This document shows, one piece after another, positions 24,154 to 36,056 of a stretch of DNA of 64,000 nt. Position 1 is the stretch's first letter. Each line of letters starts with the position of its first letter. The notes under the pieces were generated by a model. That model did not search any database. It was not told the DNA's origin and saw only the letters and a list, made by a program, of their open reading frames with translations. The stretch spans positions 1 through 64,000 of the forward strand of contig JANYCY010000079.1 of assembly GCA_025360045.1 (NCBI GenBank), given 5' to 3'. Source of the DNA: Janthinobacterium sp. GTDB taxonomy: Bacteria > Pseudomonadota > Gammaproteobacteria > Burkholderiales > Chitinibacteraceae. The translations under genes were made by a program, and so were the position numbers.

Positions 24154-26703
24154 ATGAATAACTCGACTCAAGCCTCTCGGCTAGATCTTTTTGCACCGCT
24201 TTCTGGTGTTGTCGTCGCTATCGAATCGGTTCCTGATCCGGTGTTTGCTCAAAAAATGGTGGGTGACGGGATCTCGATTGATCCGATTTCCAATCAATTA
24301 CTGGCACCCGTTGCCGGTAAAGTAACTCAGCTGCACTCCTCACGACACGCTATTACGATTACCACTCCAGCTGGGGTTGAAGTGTTGATTCATATTGGCT
24401 TAGATACCGTCATGCTGCGCGGTGATGGTTTTGTGGCGAAGGTAGCAGAAGGTGCTGAAGTGAAGGTTGGTCAGCCTTTGATTGAGTTTGACGCTGATTT
24501 GGTGGCTCGAAAAGCACTGAGCTTGTTGACGCAAATCGTGATTACAACAGGGGATAAGGTTGTTAAATATACCCCTACAATTAAGAAAACTGTGGTGGCA
24601 GGGCAGGATATTGTCATGTCTTTAGACCTTGCAGGCGCTACCGTGGTGGGTAATGCCGTTGCAGCAGAGGCGGCGATTCAATCTGCGGCCGTGATCGTGC
24701 CTAATCCAACTGGATTACACGCTCGTCCAGCTGCAGTGATTGCAAATACCGCTAAAACATTTAAATCTGATTTAAAACTTGTTCGTGCTGGCGATGAAGC
24801 AAATGCCAAATCTGTTGTATCGATTATGGGTTTGGAAGTACAACACGGTGATTCGGTGTTTGTAAAAGCGACTGGTCCTGATGCCGCTCAAGCCGTGAAA
24901 GCCTTGGCAGAATTGATTGCGAGTGGCTCGGGTGAAGAATGTGGCGGTGTATCTTCACCTGTTGCAGCAAAGCATATGGCTAAGCCACAAAAACGTCCGG
25001 CATTAAAATCGAATGACCCTAATGTATTGATGGGCGTTTCGGCTTCTCCTGGCCTTGCGGTTGGCCACATTTTCCAAGTTAAGCAGGAAGTCATTGATGT
25101 TGTTGAAGCGGGTGACGTGCCTGAGTTGGAAAAACGTCGCTTAGAGAAGGCGCTGAAAGAAGCGTTTCAACAGTTAGAGACATTAAAAGGCGAAATTGCT
25201 GATCCGGCTAAGGCAGAAATTTTCTCTGCTCACCAAGAGTTGTTGTCAGATCCAGATTTGCTTGATTTGGCAACATCAGGAATCAGCCAAGGTAAGAGTG
25301 CTGGTTTTGCTTGGCGTGCTGCGTTTACTAGTTATGCCGATAAACTGGCTAAGCTAAAAAATGAAGTATTAGCAGGCCGTGCTAACGATATTCGTGATAT
25401 TGGTCGCCGTGTATTGCGCCTGATTGCGGGCATTAAAGAAGCTGCACTTGAAGTACCAAATGATGCGATTTTGATTGCCGAAGATTTAACTCCATCTGAT
25501 ACCGCATCGCTTGATCGTAATAAGGTGCTGGGTTTCTGCACAATTGGTGGTGGTGCAACGAGCCACGTGGCTATTTTGGCCCGCTCCTTAAATATCCCTG
25601 CGATTTGCGGGATTGAAGAAGCGGCATTGCAATTGGCCAATGGCACACCGGTGATTTTGGAAGGTAGCAAAGGCTGTTTACGTTTAAATCCTTCTAGTGA
25701 GGAAATCAGTAGCATTCGTGAGCGTCAAGTGAAGTTAGCTAAGCGTCAGGCTGAAGAATTGGAAGCCGCTTTTGAGCCTGCTACAACCACCGATGGGATT
25801 TGCGTTGAAGTGGTTGCCAATATTGGTGGCCTAGAAGAAGCACAGCAATCGGTGAAGTTGGGCGGCGAAGGTGTGGGTCTGCTGCGTAGCGAATTTTTGT
25901 ACCTTGAGCGTACTGAAGCTCCGACAGAAGCTGAGCAAGACAAAATTTACAGTGATATTGCTAAATCGCTAGGCAAGGATCGCACTTTTGTTGTGCGTAC
26001 TTTGGATGTGGGCGGTGATAAGCCACTGCCTTACTTGCCGATGCCTGCTGAAGAAAATCCATTCTTGGGCGTGCGTGGTGTGCGTTTATGCTTGGCTGAG
26101 CCAGAGTTACTGCATACGCAAATTCGTGCCATTTTGCGCTCTGCCGAGCATGCCAAGCTGGCGATTATGTTCCCGATGATTACGTCTCTGGAAGAAGTTC
26201 GCGAAGTGAAACGTATCGTTGCTCAAGAAAAAGCCGCCTTGGGTATTACTGCGCCAGTACAAATCGGCATTATGGTGGAAGTGCCTGCAACGGCGGTGAT
26301 GGCAGAAATCTTTGCCCGCGAAGTTGATTTCTTCTCGATTGGCACGAACGATTTAACTCAATACACGCTAGCAATGGATCGTGGCCACCCTAAGCTGGCC
26401 AAAGAAGCCGATGCGATGCATCCGGGCGTATTGCGCTTGATTGCCAACACGGTAAAAGGCGCGCACACCCACGGTAAATGGGTAGGCGTGTGTGGCGGCA
26501 TTGCATCTGACCCGGCGGCAGTTCCACTGCTTATCGGTATGGGTGTGGATGAATTATCAGTTAGCGTGCCTGCTATTCCTGCGGTAAAAGCGCTGGTGCG
26601 TAAGCTCTCTAAAGCGGATTGCCAGAAATTAGCGGCTGAAGTTTTGCAAATGGGTACTGTTGCCGAAGTCCGCGCCCGCTTAGCTCAGCAATTGGCTGAC
26701 TAA
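24154..26703 (+). CDS. nagF: PTS multiphosphoryl transfer protein: EIIA(Glc-type)-HPr-Enzyme I
   Basis: This 849-residue protein joins three phosphocarriers. The EIIA domain of the glucose type (about 1-150) has phospho-acceptor His80 in VLIHIGLD. HPr (about 172-262) has His189 in NPTGLHARPAAV. Enzyme I (about 283-849) has His471 in GGGATSHVAILARS and the PEP-binding barrel (GVGLLRSEFLYL, SIGTNDLTQYTLAMDR, GVCGGIASDP). It takes phosphate from PEP and passes it to the EIIB of the GlcNAc permease encoded downstream. The 234-base upstream gap holds TTGGC-GTTAAA-GCCAA (24095-24110), a possible repressor site. The domain order matches NagF of Pseudomonas. Confidence 0.93.
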   Translation: MNNSTQASRLDLFAPLSGVVVAIESVPDPVFAQKMVGDGISIDPISNQLLAPVAGKVTQLHSSRHAITITTPAGVEVLIHIGLDTVMLRGDGFVAKVAEGAEVKVGQPLIEFDADLVARKALSLLTQIVITTGDKVVKYTPTIKKTVVAGQDIVMSLDLAGATVVGNAVAAEAAIQSAAVIVPNPTGLHARPAAVIANTAKTFKSDLKLVRAGDEANAKSVVSIMGLEVQHGDSVFVKATGPDAAQAVKALAELIASGSGEECGGVSSPVAAKHMAKPQKRPALKSNDPNVLMGVSASPGLAVGHIFQVKQEVIDVVEAGDVPELEKRRLEKALKEAFQQLETLKGEIADPAKAEIFSAHQELLSDPDLLDLATSGISQGKSAGFAWRAAFTSYADKLAKLKNEVLAGRANDIRDIGRRVLRLIAGIKEAALEVPNDAILIAEDLTPSDTASLDRNKVLGFCTIGGGATSHVAILARSLNIPAICGIEEAALQLANGTPVILEGSKGCLRLNPSSEEISSIRERQVKLAKRQAEELEAAFEPATTTDGICVEVVANIGGLEEAQQSVKLGGEGVGLLRSEFLYLERTEAPTEAEQDKIYSDIAKSLGKDRTFVVRTLDVGGDKPLPYLPMPAEENPFLGVRGVRLCLAEPELLHTQIRAILRSAEHAKLAIMFPMITSLEEVREVKRIVAQEKAALGITAPVQIGIMVEVPATAVMAEIFAREVDFFSIGTNDLTQYTLAMDRGHPKLAKEADAMHPGVLRLIANTVKGAHTHGKWVGVCGGIASDPAAVPLLIGMGVDELSVSVPAIPAVKALVRKLSKADCQKLAAEVLQMGTVAEVRARLAQQLAD

Positions 26704-26824
26704 ATAATGATCACAACAGGCTGTTATGGCCTGTTGTGTCAAGCGTATCCGTCAATATCTGATGCCTTTATTCATGCGGTGTTCAATGGATTGTGGCATT
26801 ACAAGTCATACGTGAGAATTAACG

Positions 26825-27076
26825 GTGGAAAAAGTAAACACAATGAGCGATAGCTTTCCTATTCTGTTGGTGGCAGCCCTAGGTGGATGGAGCAACATTC
26901 GCTCCTTAGAAGCAGTGGCTTTAACTCGTTTGCGAGTTGATTTGGCAGATGTAAGTCGTTTTGATGCAGAGCGCTTGCAGCAAGCAGGTGTGTTGGCGGT
27001 GATGCCTTTTGCAAATCACGTTTACCATCTTGTTATCGGCCCTGATGCCCCACGCTATATGGAAATTCTGTCTTAA
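26825..27076 (+). CDS. Free-standing EIIB-like protein without the phospho-acceptor Cys
   Basis: The 83-residue protein matches the EIIB fold of the glucose/GlcNAc PTS family: LVAALGGWSNIRSLEAVALTRLRVDL and QQAGVLAVMPFANHVYHLVIG. The Cys of the usual LDACITRLR loop is absent, and the protein has no cysteine at all. It closely resembles the third, also Cys-less, domain at the C-terminus of NagE next door ([21 protein letters not shown]). An internal ATG at 26843 (MSDSFPIL) is also a possible start. It lies between nagF and nagE and is likely co-transcribed. It cannot carry phosphate in the normal way, so a regulatory or docking role is possible. Confidence 0.75.
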   Translation: MEKVNTMSDSFPILLVAALGGWSNIRSLEAVALTRLRVDLADVSRFDAERLQQAGVLAVMPFANHVYHLVIGPDAPRYMEILS

Positions 27077-27132
27077 TCTTGATTTATAGCTTGGTGCTTT
27101 TTTACGCCTAAGCAGGGTCGTACGGAGAAGTT

Positions 27133-28899
27133 ATGTTTAAGAACGCATTTGCATTCTTACAAAAAATCGGCAAGTCGCTGATGTTACCGGTGTCAGTCTT
27201 GCCGGTTGCAGGCCTCTTGCTTGGATTTGGTGCTTCCAATTTTTCTTTTTTACCGGAAGTAGTTTCACATCTGATGGCAGCGGGCGGTGGTGCGATTTTT
27301 GGCAACTTAGCGCTGATTTTTGCAATTGGTGTAGCACTGGGCTTAACCGAAAATGATGGTGTAGCCGCAATTGCTGCCGTGGTCGGTTATGTTGTGCTGC
27401 TGGCAACCATGGGCGTGATGGCGCCGGTGCTGGGTACAGAGCCCGCCATGGTGATGGGTATGAAGGCGATGGAGACCGGCGTATTTGGCGGGATTATCGC
27501 CGGTGCGCTGGCGGCTGGCTTGTTCAATAAATACTATCGCATCGAGCTGCCTCCTTACCTTGGCTTCTTTGCAGGTAAGCGCTTTGTGCCGATTGCTACT
27601 GGTATTGCGGCGATTTTTGTCGGCGTGATCTTGTCGCTGATCTGGCCACCGATTCAGGGCGTGATTAAAAGCTTCTCGCAATGGGCCGCGTATGCGGATC
27701 CGCGTATTGCAGCAACGTTGTACGGTTTTGTAGAGCGTATGCTGGTGCCGTTTGGTTTGCACCATATCTGGAATGTACCGTTCTTCTTTGAAATTGGTAA
27801 TTACGTGGTGGATGGCAAGCCTGCTGTGCACGGCGATATTGCTCGCTTCTTTGCTGGGGATCCTACTGCCGGTATCTTGTCTGGTGCGTTCTTATTCAAG
27901 ATGTTTGGTCTACCTGCGGCTGCCATTGCTATTTGGCACACAGCTAAGCCAGAAAACCGCGTCAAGATCGGCGGGATTATGGTTTCAGCGGCGCTGACAT
28001 CATTTATGACCGGTATTACCGAGCCTATCGAATTTGCTTTCTTATTTGTGGCTCCACAGCTTTACCTGATTCATGCCTTATTGGCCGCCTCTACCCAATT
28101 TGTAGCTAACTCGCTGCATATCCATATGGGTTTTAGCTTCTCGCAAGGTGGTATTGACTTCTTGATGTTTAATGCTCTGGGTAAATATGCGCAAAACTGG
28201 TGGCTGATTTTGCCTTTGGGTGCGGCGTATGCAGCGATTTACTACTCGGTATTCCGTTTTGTGATTGTAAAACTCAATCTGAAAACGCCGGGCCGTGAAG
28301 ACGAAACGGCAGAAGAACATGTTGCCGATACTAGCGAGCATGGCCGTGCACGTGAATTAGTGCTGGCATTTGGTGGTCGCAGCAATATCAATGGTTTAGA
28401 TGCATGTATTACCCGTTTGCGTATTTCGGTTAAAGATATCTCGAAAGTAAATCAGCCTAAGCTCAAAGCGATGGGTGCTGCAGGTGTGATGGTAGTGGGC
28501 AATGGTATTCAGGCTATTTTTGGTACCCAGTCGGATAATCTGAAGTCCGATATGGTGAACTACCTGAAAGTTGCTGGTCCAGAAGCGGATGCGGTGACTG
28601 CTCCGGTGCAGGCTGTACCAGCTGCTACTGCAAATGCTACTCCGGCAAGCACTACGGGCAGCGATATCCATGGCAAAGCAATGCAAATTCAGGCGGCTTT
28701 GGGGGGGTTATCCAATATCCGTAAGCTAGAAGCGATTGCGGGTACACGCTTGCGTGTAGAGCTTGCAGATGCTGCGCGCTTGAATGAAGCCGCTTTAAAA
28801 GAGGCAGGCGTCGAAGGTGTAATGCCACAGGGTGATCAAGTGTTCCATTTGATTGTTGGTCAGCAAGCGCTTGATGTTGCCAGTGCTTTAGCAAAATAA
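27133..28899 (+). CDS. nagE: N-acetylglucosamine PTS permease EIICB with an extra degenerate EIIB
   Basis: The 588-residue protein begins with about ten membrane segments of the EIIC domain ([20 protein letters not shown] at the start, [31 protein letters not shown]). An EIIB domain with phospho-acceptor Cys425 in [10 protein letters not shown] follows, and, after an Ala/Thr/Pro linker, a second EIIB-like domain without Cys. It imports and phosphorylates GlcNAc, using phosphate supplied by NagF. Chitin degraders of this group often have it. A terminator closes the operon. Confidence 0.9.
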   Translation: MFKNAFAFLQKIGKSLMLPVSVLPVAGLLLGFGASNFSFLPEVVSHLMAAGGGAIFGNLALIFAIGVALGLTENDGVAAIAAVVGYVVLLATMGVMAPVLGTEPAMVMGMKAMETGVFGGIIAGALAAGLFNKYYRIELPPYLGFFAGKRFVPIATGIAAIFVGVILSLIWPPIQGVIKSFSQWAAYADPRIAATLYGFVERMLVPFGLHHIWNVPFFFEIGNYVVDGKPAVHGDIARFFAGDPTAGILSGAFLFKMFGLPAAAIAIWHTAKPENRVKIGGIMVSAALTSFMTGITEPIEFAFLFVAPQLYLIHALLAASTQFVANSLHIHMGFSFSQGGIDFLMFNALGKYAQNWWLILPLGAAYAAIYYSVFRFVIVKLNLKTPGREDETAEEHVADTSEHGRARELVLAFGGRSNINGLDACITRLRISVKDISKVNQPKLKAMGAAGVMVVGNGIQAIFGTQSDNLKSDMVNYLKVAGPEADAVTAPVQAVPAATANATPASTTGSDIHGKAMQIQAALGGLSNIRKLEAIAGTRLRVELADAARLNEAALKEAGVEGVMPQGDQVFHLIVGQQALDVASALAK

Positions 28900-28915
28900 A
28901 CGCCTAGCGTTCTAT

Positions 28916-28945
28916 AAAAACCCGTCAGCGATGACGGGTTTTTTT
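28916..28945 (+). terminator. Terminator of the GlcNAc PTS operon
   Basis: AAAAACCCGTCA-GCGA-TGACGGGTTTTTTT is a strong stem with a T-run, 17 bases after the nagE stop. Confidence 0.93.
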
Positions 28946-29005
28946 CGTTTTAATAATGAGTAATGGTAAGCTGGATGTCAAAATATCTTACTCGCATAGA
29001 TAAAT

Positions 29006-29665
29006 ATGAATGCATTTGAGCATGATGGCTTTACTTTGGTTTCCGTCGTATTAAGCCCTGCAGAATGTAGAGTTATTGCTGGGCAGATTGAAAAGATGCG
29101 TTGCACTACGGTAGGAACACGGCGTTTATTATCGCAAGATTGGTGCCGCTCTCTGGCTGTAAAAATCCGCCAGCATCCGGCTTTGTCATCATTGCTGTCT
29201 GGCATGGTTGTGGTGCAGTGCACCTTTTTTGAAAAATCTGCCTCCCGCAATTGGCTGGTCGCTGTGCATCAGGATTTAAGTATTCCTGTGGCAGAGCGCA
29301 TTGAGCATCCGGCATTGCAGGGCTGGTCAGTTAAAGAAGGACAGCAGTATGTACAAGCCCCTGTGGAGTTATTGCAGCAGCTGATAGCGGTGAGGATACA
29401 TCTGGATACCTGCGGGGCAGAGGATGGCCCGCTGCGCCTCGTGCCAGGATCACATTTGCAGGGCTTGGTGACGGCGGAGGATGCTGCCTTAGCTCGCCAG
29501 CAAGAAATCGTCTGTGTGGCTGAATCTGGTAGCGCTTTGTTGATGCGGCCCTTGCTTTTGCATTCATCTTCAAAATCTTCTGGAAAAAGCCAGCGCAGAG
29601 TCTTGCACTTTCTGTTTGCCCCCTTAGAACTTCCTTTGGGGCTTCGCTGGAGCGATACAGTTTGA
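29006..29665 (+). CDS. Phytanoyl-CoA dioxygenase (PhyH) family protein
   Basis: The 219-residue protein has the iron ligands of the 2-oxoglutarate-dependent PhyH fold: the H-x-D pair in VAVHQDLSIP (about residue 90), a distal His in LLLHSSSKS, and an Arg for 2-oxoglutarate in RRVLHFLFAP. LRLVPGSH is also typical. It should be a cytoplasmic non-haem iron hydroxylase. The substrate is unknown, and the neighbours give no hint. Confidence 0.8.
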   Translation: MNAFEHDGFTLVSVVLSPAECRVIAGQIEKMRCTTVGTRRLLSQDWCRSLAVKIRQHPALSSLLSGMVVVQCTFFEKSASRNWLVAVHQDLSIPVAERIEHPALQGWSVKEGQQYVQAPVELLQQLIAVRIHLDTCGAEDGPLRLVPGSHLQGLVTAEDAALARQQEIVCVAESGSALLMRPLLLHSSSKSSGKSQRRVLHFLFAPLELPLGLRWSDTV

Positions 29666-29756
29666 TTGAGGTATTTGTTTGACTATTTGTAAAGCAAAAA
29701 CGTGTTATTTTTTGTGGAACGGATTGCCAATCGCAGTGCTAACTAGGAAATAAACC

Positions 29757-29951
29757 ATGAATAAAGTCTTACGCAGAAGCCGTGATGATCAGTGGGTTGC
29801 GGGTGTAATGGGCGGGCTGGCTAATTATTTGGGAATAGGTTCGGGCAAGCTGCGACTGATCTTTGTGATTGTGTCCTGCTTATCAGCGGCATTTCCAGGC
29901 ATTTTTGTTTATTTGATTTTGTGGTTTTTGATGCCTAAGCAAGGTGCTTGA
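29757..29951 (+). CDS. PspC-domain small membrane protein
   Basis: The 64-residue protein begins KVLRRSRDDQWVAGVMGGLANYLG, the PspC signature, and continues with one long hydrophobic segment ending in LILWFLMPK. PspC proteins take part in envelope stress sensing. No other psp genes are nearby, so a stand-alone role is likely. Confidence 0.88.
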   Translation: MNKVLRRSRDDQWVAGVMGGLANYLGIGSGKLRLIFVIVSCLSAAFPGIFVYLILWFLMPKQGA

Positions 29952-29975
29952 TTACTCATTTACACACTTTATCCA

Positions 29976-30884
29976 TTGGATTTAAAAATGTCCGTTGCTA
30001 GTGCTTTACGCTTGATTCTGCTTGCAGCCCTTTGGGGCGCTTCTTTTTTGTTTTTACGCCTTTCTGTGGCCAGTATGGAGCCCGCCTGGTTAATCACATT
30101 CAGAGTCGGCGTAGCAGCGGTGTTTTTATCGGCGGTTGCCCTGTTTACAAAGCGGCAGTTTGATTGGAAAGCGCATAAAGTTGAGCTGCTGGTGCTAGGC
30201 GTGCTCAATGGTGCAATTCCCTTTGTTTGTTATGCCTTGGCAGCAAAAACACTCACGGCATCGTTGATGTCGATTCTGAATGCCACCGCGCCCATCTGGG
30301 GAACACTGCTGGCGGTGATATTTATGCGGCAGAGGCCAGGTTTAAAGGCGCTGGCGGGATTGCTATTGGGAATCGCTGGGGTTGCCATCTTGGTGGGTCT
30401 GGATAAGGTGAGCGCTAAGCCTGGCGCAGGAATGGCAATTCTGGCCTCTCTTGTTGCAACCTTTTGCTACGGTCTTGCCAGTGTGTATACGCGCATGAAG
30501 GTGAGGGGCATTGCCTCATTTGATATGGCACACGGCAGTATGTGGGCTGCAACGCTGGTTCTGCTGCTATTTTTGTTGTGGATACCTGCTCCGCTTGCCA
30601 TCGCGATTAGCCCGATTGTGGCTGTAGCGGTTTTGGGCTTGGGTGTGCTCTGCACAGGGCTCGCATTTTTAATTTATTTCCGCTTGATTCAGGATATTGG
30701 CCCTGCATCGACGCTGACGGTTACTTTTCTGATCCCCGTGTTTGGTATTTTATGGGGAGTATTGTTCTTGGGCGAAAGCGTGGGCAGCAATACCTTTGCC
30801 GGAGCAGCCTTGGTGTTACTGGGTACGGCGCTGGCGACGGGGTTTTCACCAGGGGCTTTATGGGTGAAAAAAGCGCAGGCATGA
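29976..30884 (+). CDS. DMT-superfamily EamA transporter
   Basis: The 302-residue protein has ten predicted membrane segments in two EamA repeats: LAALWGASFLFLRLSV in the first, MAILASLVATFCYGLASVY opening the second, and FLIPVFGILWGVLFLGE near the end. It is a drug/metabolite exporter-type protein with unknown substrate. A second ATG at 29988 fits the start of relatives slightly better. It ends at a bidirectional terminator shared with fadH. Confidence 0.85.
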   Translation: MDLKMSVASALRLILLAALWGASFLFLRLSVASMEPAWLITFRVGVAAVFLSAVALFTKRQFDWKAHKVELLVLGVLNGAIPFVCYALAAKTLTASLMSILNATAPIWGTLLAVIFMRQRPGLKALAGLLLGIAGVAILVGLDKVSAKPGAGMAILASLVATFCYGLASVYTRMKVRGIASFDMAHGSMWAATLVLLLFLLWIPAPLAIAISPIVAVAVLGLGVLCTGLAFLIYFRLIQDIGPASTLTVTFLIPVFGILWGVLFLGESVGSNTFAGAALVLLGTALATGFSPGALWVKKAQA

Positions 30885-30900
30885 CATGGCTTGAGCGTAT

Positions 30901-30937
30901 AAAAAAACCATCACCTTTTGAGTGATGGTTTTTTTAT
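30901..30937. terminator. Bidirectional terminator between the DMT transporter and fadH
   Basis: AAAAAAACCATCAC-CTTTTGA-GTGATGGTTTTTTT has an A-run and a T-run around a 9-base stem and lies between convergent genes. Confidence 0.92.
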
Positions 30938-30951
30938 TTTTGAAGGGCTGC

Positions 30952-33371
<2,420 letters not shown>

Positions 33372-34532
33372 ATGCCTGCTTTTTGTCACCATGACCTGAC
33401 GTTGCTGAACCCAGCGTTTGATTCGCCACTCGTGGATGTAGTGACAGAACTGGAGCATTTGCGACGTTTACAACTGGGTGGCACTACCCCTGCTCTGGTA
33501 TTTTTTCAGCTTAAGTCTATTTTCCATATGCTGGAGAGTTTGGGCTCAGCGCGTATTGAAGGAAATCACACTACGCTGGCTGACTATGTTGAAAGCCGTC
33601 TTGAGGTGCAGCCCGCAACTCCTTCCGACCAACTGCGTGAAATGGCCAATATCGAAGAGGCCATGACCTACATCGAAGATCATTTTGAGTCTGGGCAAAA
33701 CGTGACCGAACACTTTGTTCGTGAGTTGCATGCGATTGCTGTTTGTGATCTCAAACGCGAGGGGGACGATACCCCTGGAGCATACCGAAATGAGCCACGT
33801 ATCATTTCTCAATCCGATCACCTACCACCTGAAGCCCTATTGGTCTCCCAGTACATGAGTGAGTTGGTTGCATTTATTAACCGTGCTGATCCGCCGAAGT
33901 ATGACCTCATCAAAGTGGCGCTGGCTCACCATCGCTTTGCTTGGATACACCCTTTTGGCAACGGGAATGGGCGAGTGGTGCGGTTGCTGACTTATACCCT
34001 ACTCATCAAATACGGCTTCAATGTCAAAACGGGCGGGCGAGTACTTAACCCGACTGCCATCTTTTGCAATGACCGCGACCATTATTACACCATGCTAGGC
34101 TGCGCTGACACGGGCACACGTGATGGGCTGGAGAAATGGTGCGTCTATGTACTAGAGGGCATGCTGAGTGAATTGCAAAAAGTGGATAGGCTGACAGATG
34201 CTCATTATCTCAACGACCATATCTTGATTCCAGCACTACATTACGCCCGTGAGCGTGAGCTACTGACTCAAATGGAAGAGCAGGTGCTTTTAGCAACCGC
34301 TCGAGCAGGGGTTGTCAAGGCGAGTGACTTGAAGGGCGCTATGTTGGGGATGAGCGATGCTCAGCGCACATATCAAATTCGAAAACTGGTAGATAGCCGT
34401 ATGTTAGCTCCTATTTATGAAGGGGCACGTCAGTATACGGTGGGCTTTAGTAACAACTTTTTGATCCGAGGTGTAATTCAAGCGCTTTCGAAAGAGGGAT
34501 TTATTCCCGAAGCCCTGAATGGATCAAGATAG
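33372..34532 (+). CDS. Fic-family protein (AMP transferase type, with N-terminal inhibitory helix)
   Basis: The 386-residue protein carries HPFGNGNGR at residues 193-201, the Fic core motif whose His accepts the AMP group. It also has SARIEGN at 59-65, the inhibitory (S/T)xxxE(G/N) helix on the N-terminal side (class II). A winged-helix-like C-terminus follows ([20 protein letters not shown]). Such proteins modify other proteins, or themselves, with AMP and are normally held inactive by the Glu. The flanks are AT-rich and unrelated genes stand on both sides, so it may be an acquired single gene. The target is unknown. Confidence 0.88.
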   Translation: MPAFCHHDLTLLNPAFDSPLVDVVTELEHLRRLQLGGTTPALVFFQLKSIFHMLESLGSARIEGNHTTLADYVESRLEVQPATPSDQLREMANIEEAMTYIEDHFESGQNVTEHFVRELHAIAVCDLKREGDDTPGAYRNEPRIISQSDHLPPEALLVSQYMSELVAFINRADPPKYDLIKVALAHHRFAWIHPFGNGNGRVVRLLTYTLLIKYGFNVKTGGRVLNPTAIFCNDRDHYYTMLGCADTGTRDGLEKWCVYVLEGMLSELQKVDRLTDAHYLNDHILIPALHYARERELLTQMEEQVLLATARAGVVKASDLKGAMLGMSDAQRTYQIRKLVDSRMLAPIYEGARQYTVGFSNNFLIRGVIQALSKEGFIPEALNGSR

Positions 34533-34661
34533 GAAAACCAGCGATCCTTGCCCTGTTTATTTCAAATGCCATCGTGTTTGACGTTTAAATAGTTTTCTGC
34601 GTTTGTTTGTTAAATGCCTGCTTTGCGGTAAGGTAACGCCTTCATTTTACCGCCAGATACT

Positions 34662-35912
34662 ATGACTACTACTCACTGGAAATCACTCTTGTTCTCTCGG
34701 CGCATGTTGATCTGTGTATTTACCGGATTTGCCTCGGGTTTGCCGCTGTATATCCTGATTAACTTAGTCCCTGCGTGGTTAAAAAGCGAAGGTGTTAATT
34801 TAAAAGCGATTGGCTTTTTTGCACTGATTCAATTCCCATTTACTTGGAAATTTATCTGGGCTCCCTTGCTGGACCGATATGCCCTGCCTGGCTTAGGTAG
34901 ACGACGCGGCTGGATGTTACTCACCCAAGTCGCCTTGCTGGTTTTAATCGCCTCCTTTGGATTGTTTAATCCCAAGCTCGATTTATGGTCGATTGCCTAT
35001 CTCGCCACCGCCTTGGCTTTCTTTAGTGCCAGCCAAGATATTGTGCTGGACGCTTATCGTCGTGAAATTTTAAGTGATGAAGAGTTGGGCTTGGGCACGT
35101 CGGTGCATGTGAATGCCTATCGGATTGCCAGCCTGATTCCCGGCGCGTTTTCTTTGATTCTTGCTGATCATTTGCCGTGGGCGCAGGTATTTATGATTAC
35201 CGGCTTGTTTATGTTGCCGGGTATTGCGATGACGTTGATTGTGAGCGAGCCACAATTAGTCCGCCCGCCTAAAACATTGCGTGAAGCGGTGGTCGAGCCT
35301 TTCCACGAATTTATGACCCGCCACGGCTGGCGCAATGCGATGTGGATTTTGGCTTTCATTTTCTTATATAAATTAGGCGACAGCATGGCCACCGCCTTGG
35401 CTACGCCGTTTTATTTAGAGATGGGCTTTAGTAAGACAGAAATCGGCGTGATCGCTAAAAATGCGGGGCTATGGCCAGCGGTATTTGGCGGCATTGTGGG
35501 CGGTGTGTGGATGTTAAAGCTGGGAATCAACCGCGCCCTATGGGTATTTGGCGTGGTGCAAGTGGTGTCGATTTTAGGTTTTGCCTGGTTGGCGACGGTG
35601 GGGGCAGACAAAGTAGCTCTGGCCATGGTGATTGCATTTGAAGCCTTGGGCGTTGGGCTAGGCACGGCTGCATTTACGGCCTACATCGCCAGAACTACGG
35701 ATCCACGCTATACCGCCACCCAGTTCGCGCTATTCACCAGCCTTGCCGTAGTGCCACGTACCTTTTTTAACGCCAGTACCGGCTGGTTGGTCGAGCACTT
35801 TGGTTGGATTAACTTCTTCTTCCTCTGCACCGCGCTGGCGATCCCGGGCATGTTGCTGCTGTTTAAAGTAGCACCGTGGGGCGGAGAATCAGAGCGTGAA
35901 AAAAATTTGTAG
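34662..35912 (+). CDS. ampG: AmpG-family muropeptide permease (MFS)
   Basis: The 416-residue protein has twelve membrane segments. FASGLPLYILINLVPAWL, FTWKFIWAPLLDRYALPGLG and ASQDIVLDAYRREIL are typical of AmpG, which imports GlcNAc-anhydroMurNAc peptides from wall turnover. It has the short core form without the extra C-terminal helices of E. coli AmpG. It may feed the same GlcNAc economy as nagFE and glmU (inference). Confidence 0.88.
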   Translation: MTTTHWKSLLFSRRMLICVFTGFASGLPLYILINLVPAWLKSEGVNLKAIGFFALIQFPFTWKFIWAPLLDRYALPGLGRRRGWMLLTQVALLVLIASFGLFNPKLDLWSIAYLATALAFFSASQDIVLDAYRREILSDEELGLGTSVHVNAYRIASLIPGAFSLILADHLPWAQVFMITGLFMLPGIAMTLIVSEPQLVRPPKTLREAVVEPFHEFMTRHGWRNAMWILAFIFLYKLGDSMATALATPFYLEMGFSKTEIGVIAKNAGLWPAVFGGIVGGVWMLKLGINRALWVFGVVQVVSILGFAWLATVGADKVALAMVIAFEALGVGLGTAAFTAYIARTTDPRYTATQFALFTSLAVVPRTFFNASTGWLVEHFGWINFFFLCTALAIPGMLLLFKVAPWGGESEREKNL

Positions 35913-35944
35913 AAGCAGAGTTAAATCAGAATAAATCGCTAAAC

Positions 35945-36056
35945 CTTGAACCACGGAGTAAAACGAGGACACCGAGCATGCAAACACCGCTGTGGTTTTC
36001 TCTGTGAAACTCCATGTCCTCTGTGTTCTCTGTGGTTCAAGATTTGGGTTTGATTT
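35945..36056. repeat. Inverted repeat with CTTGAACCACGGAG / CTCTGTGGTTCAAG ends
   Basis: The ends are reverse complements with one mismatch. The right part TTTTCTCTGTGAAACTCC, then GTCCTCTGTGT and AAGATTTGGGTTT, recurs at 57143-57203. It lies between the convergent ampG and xthA genes, and the stem may help end transcription. Confidence 0.6.

Noticed and set aside
26711-26738. Hairpin CACAACAGGC...GCCTGTTGTG after nagF as terminator
   Set aside because: There is no T-run after the stem, and the next PTS genes follow on the same strand; it may be an mRNA stem between genes.
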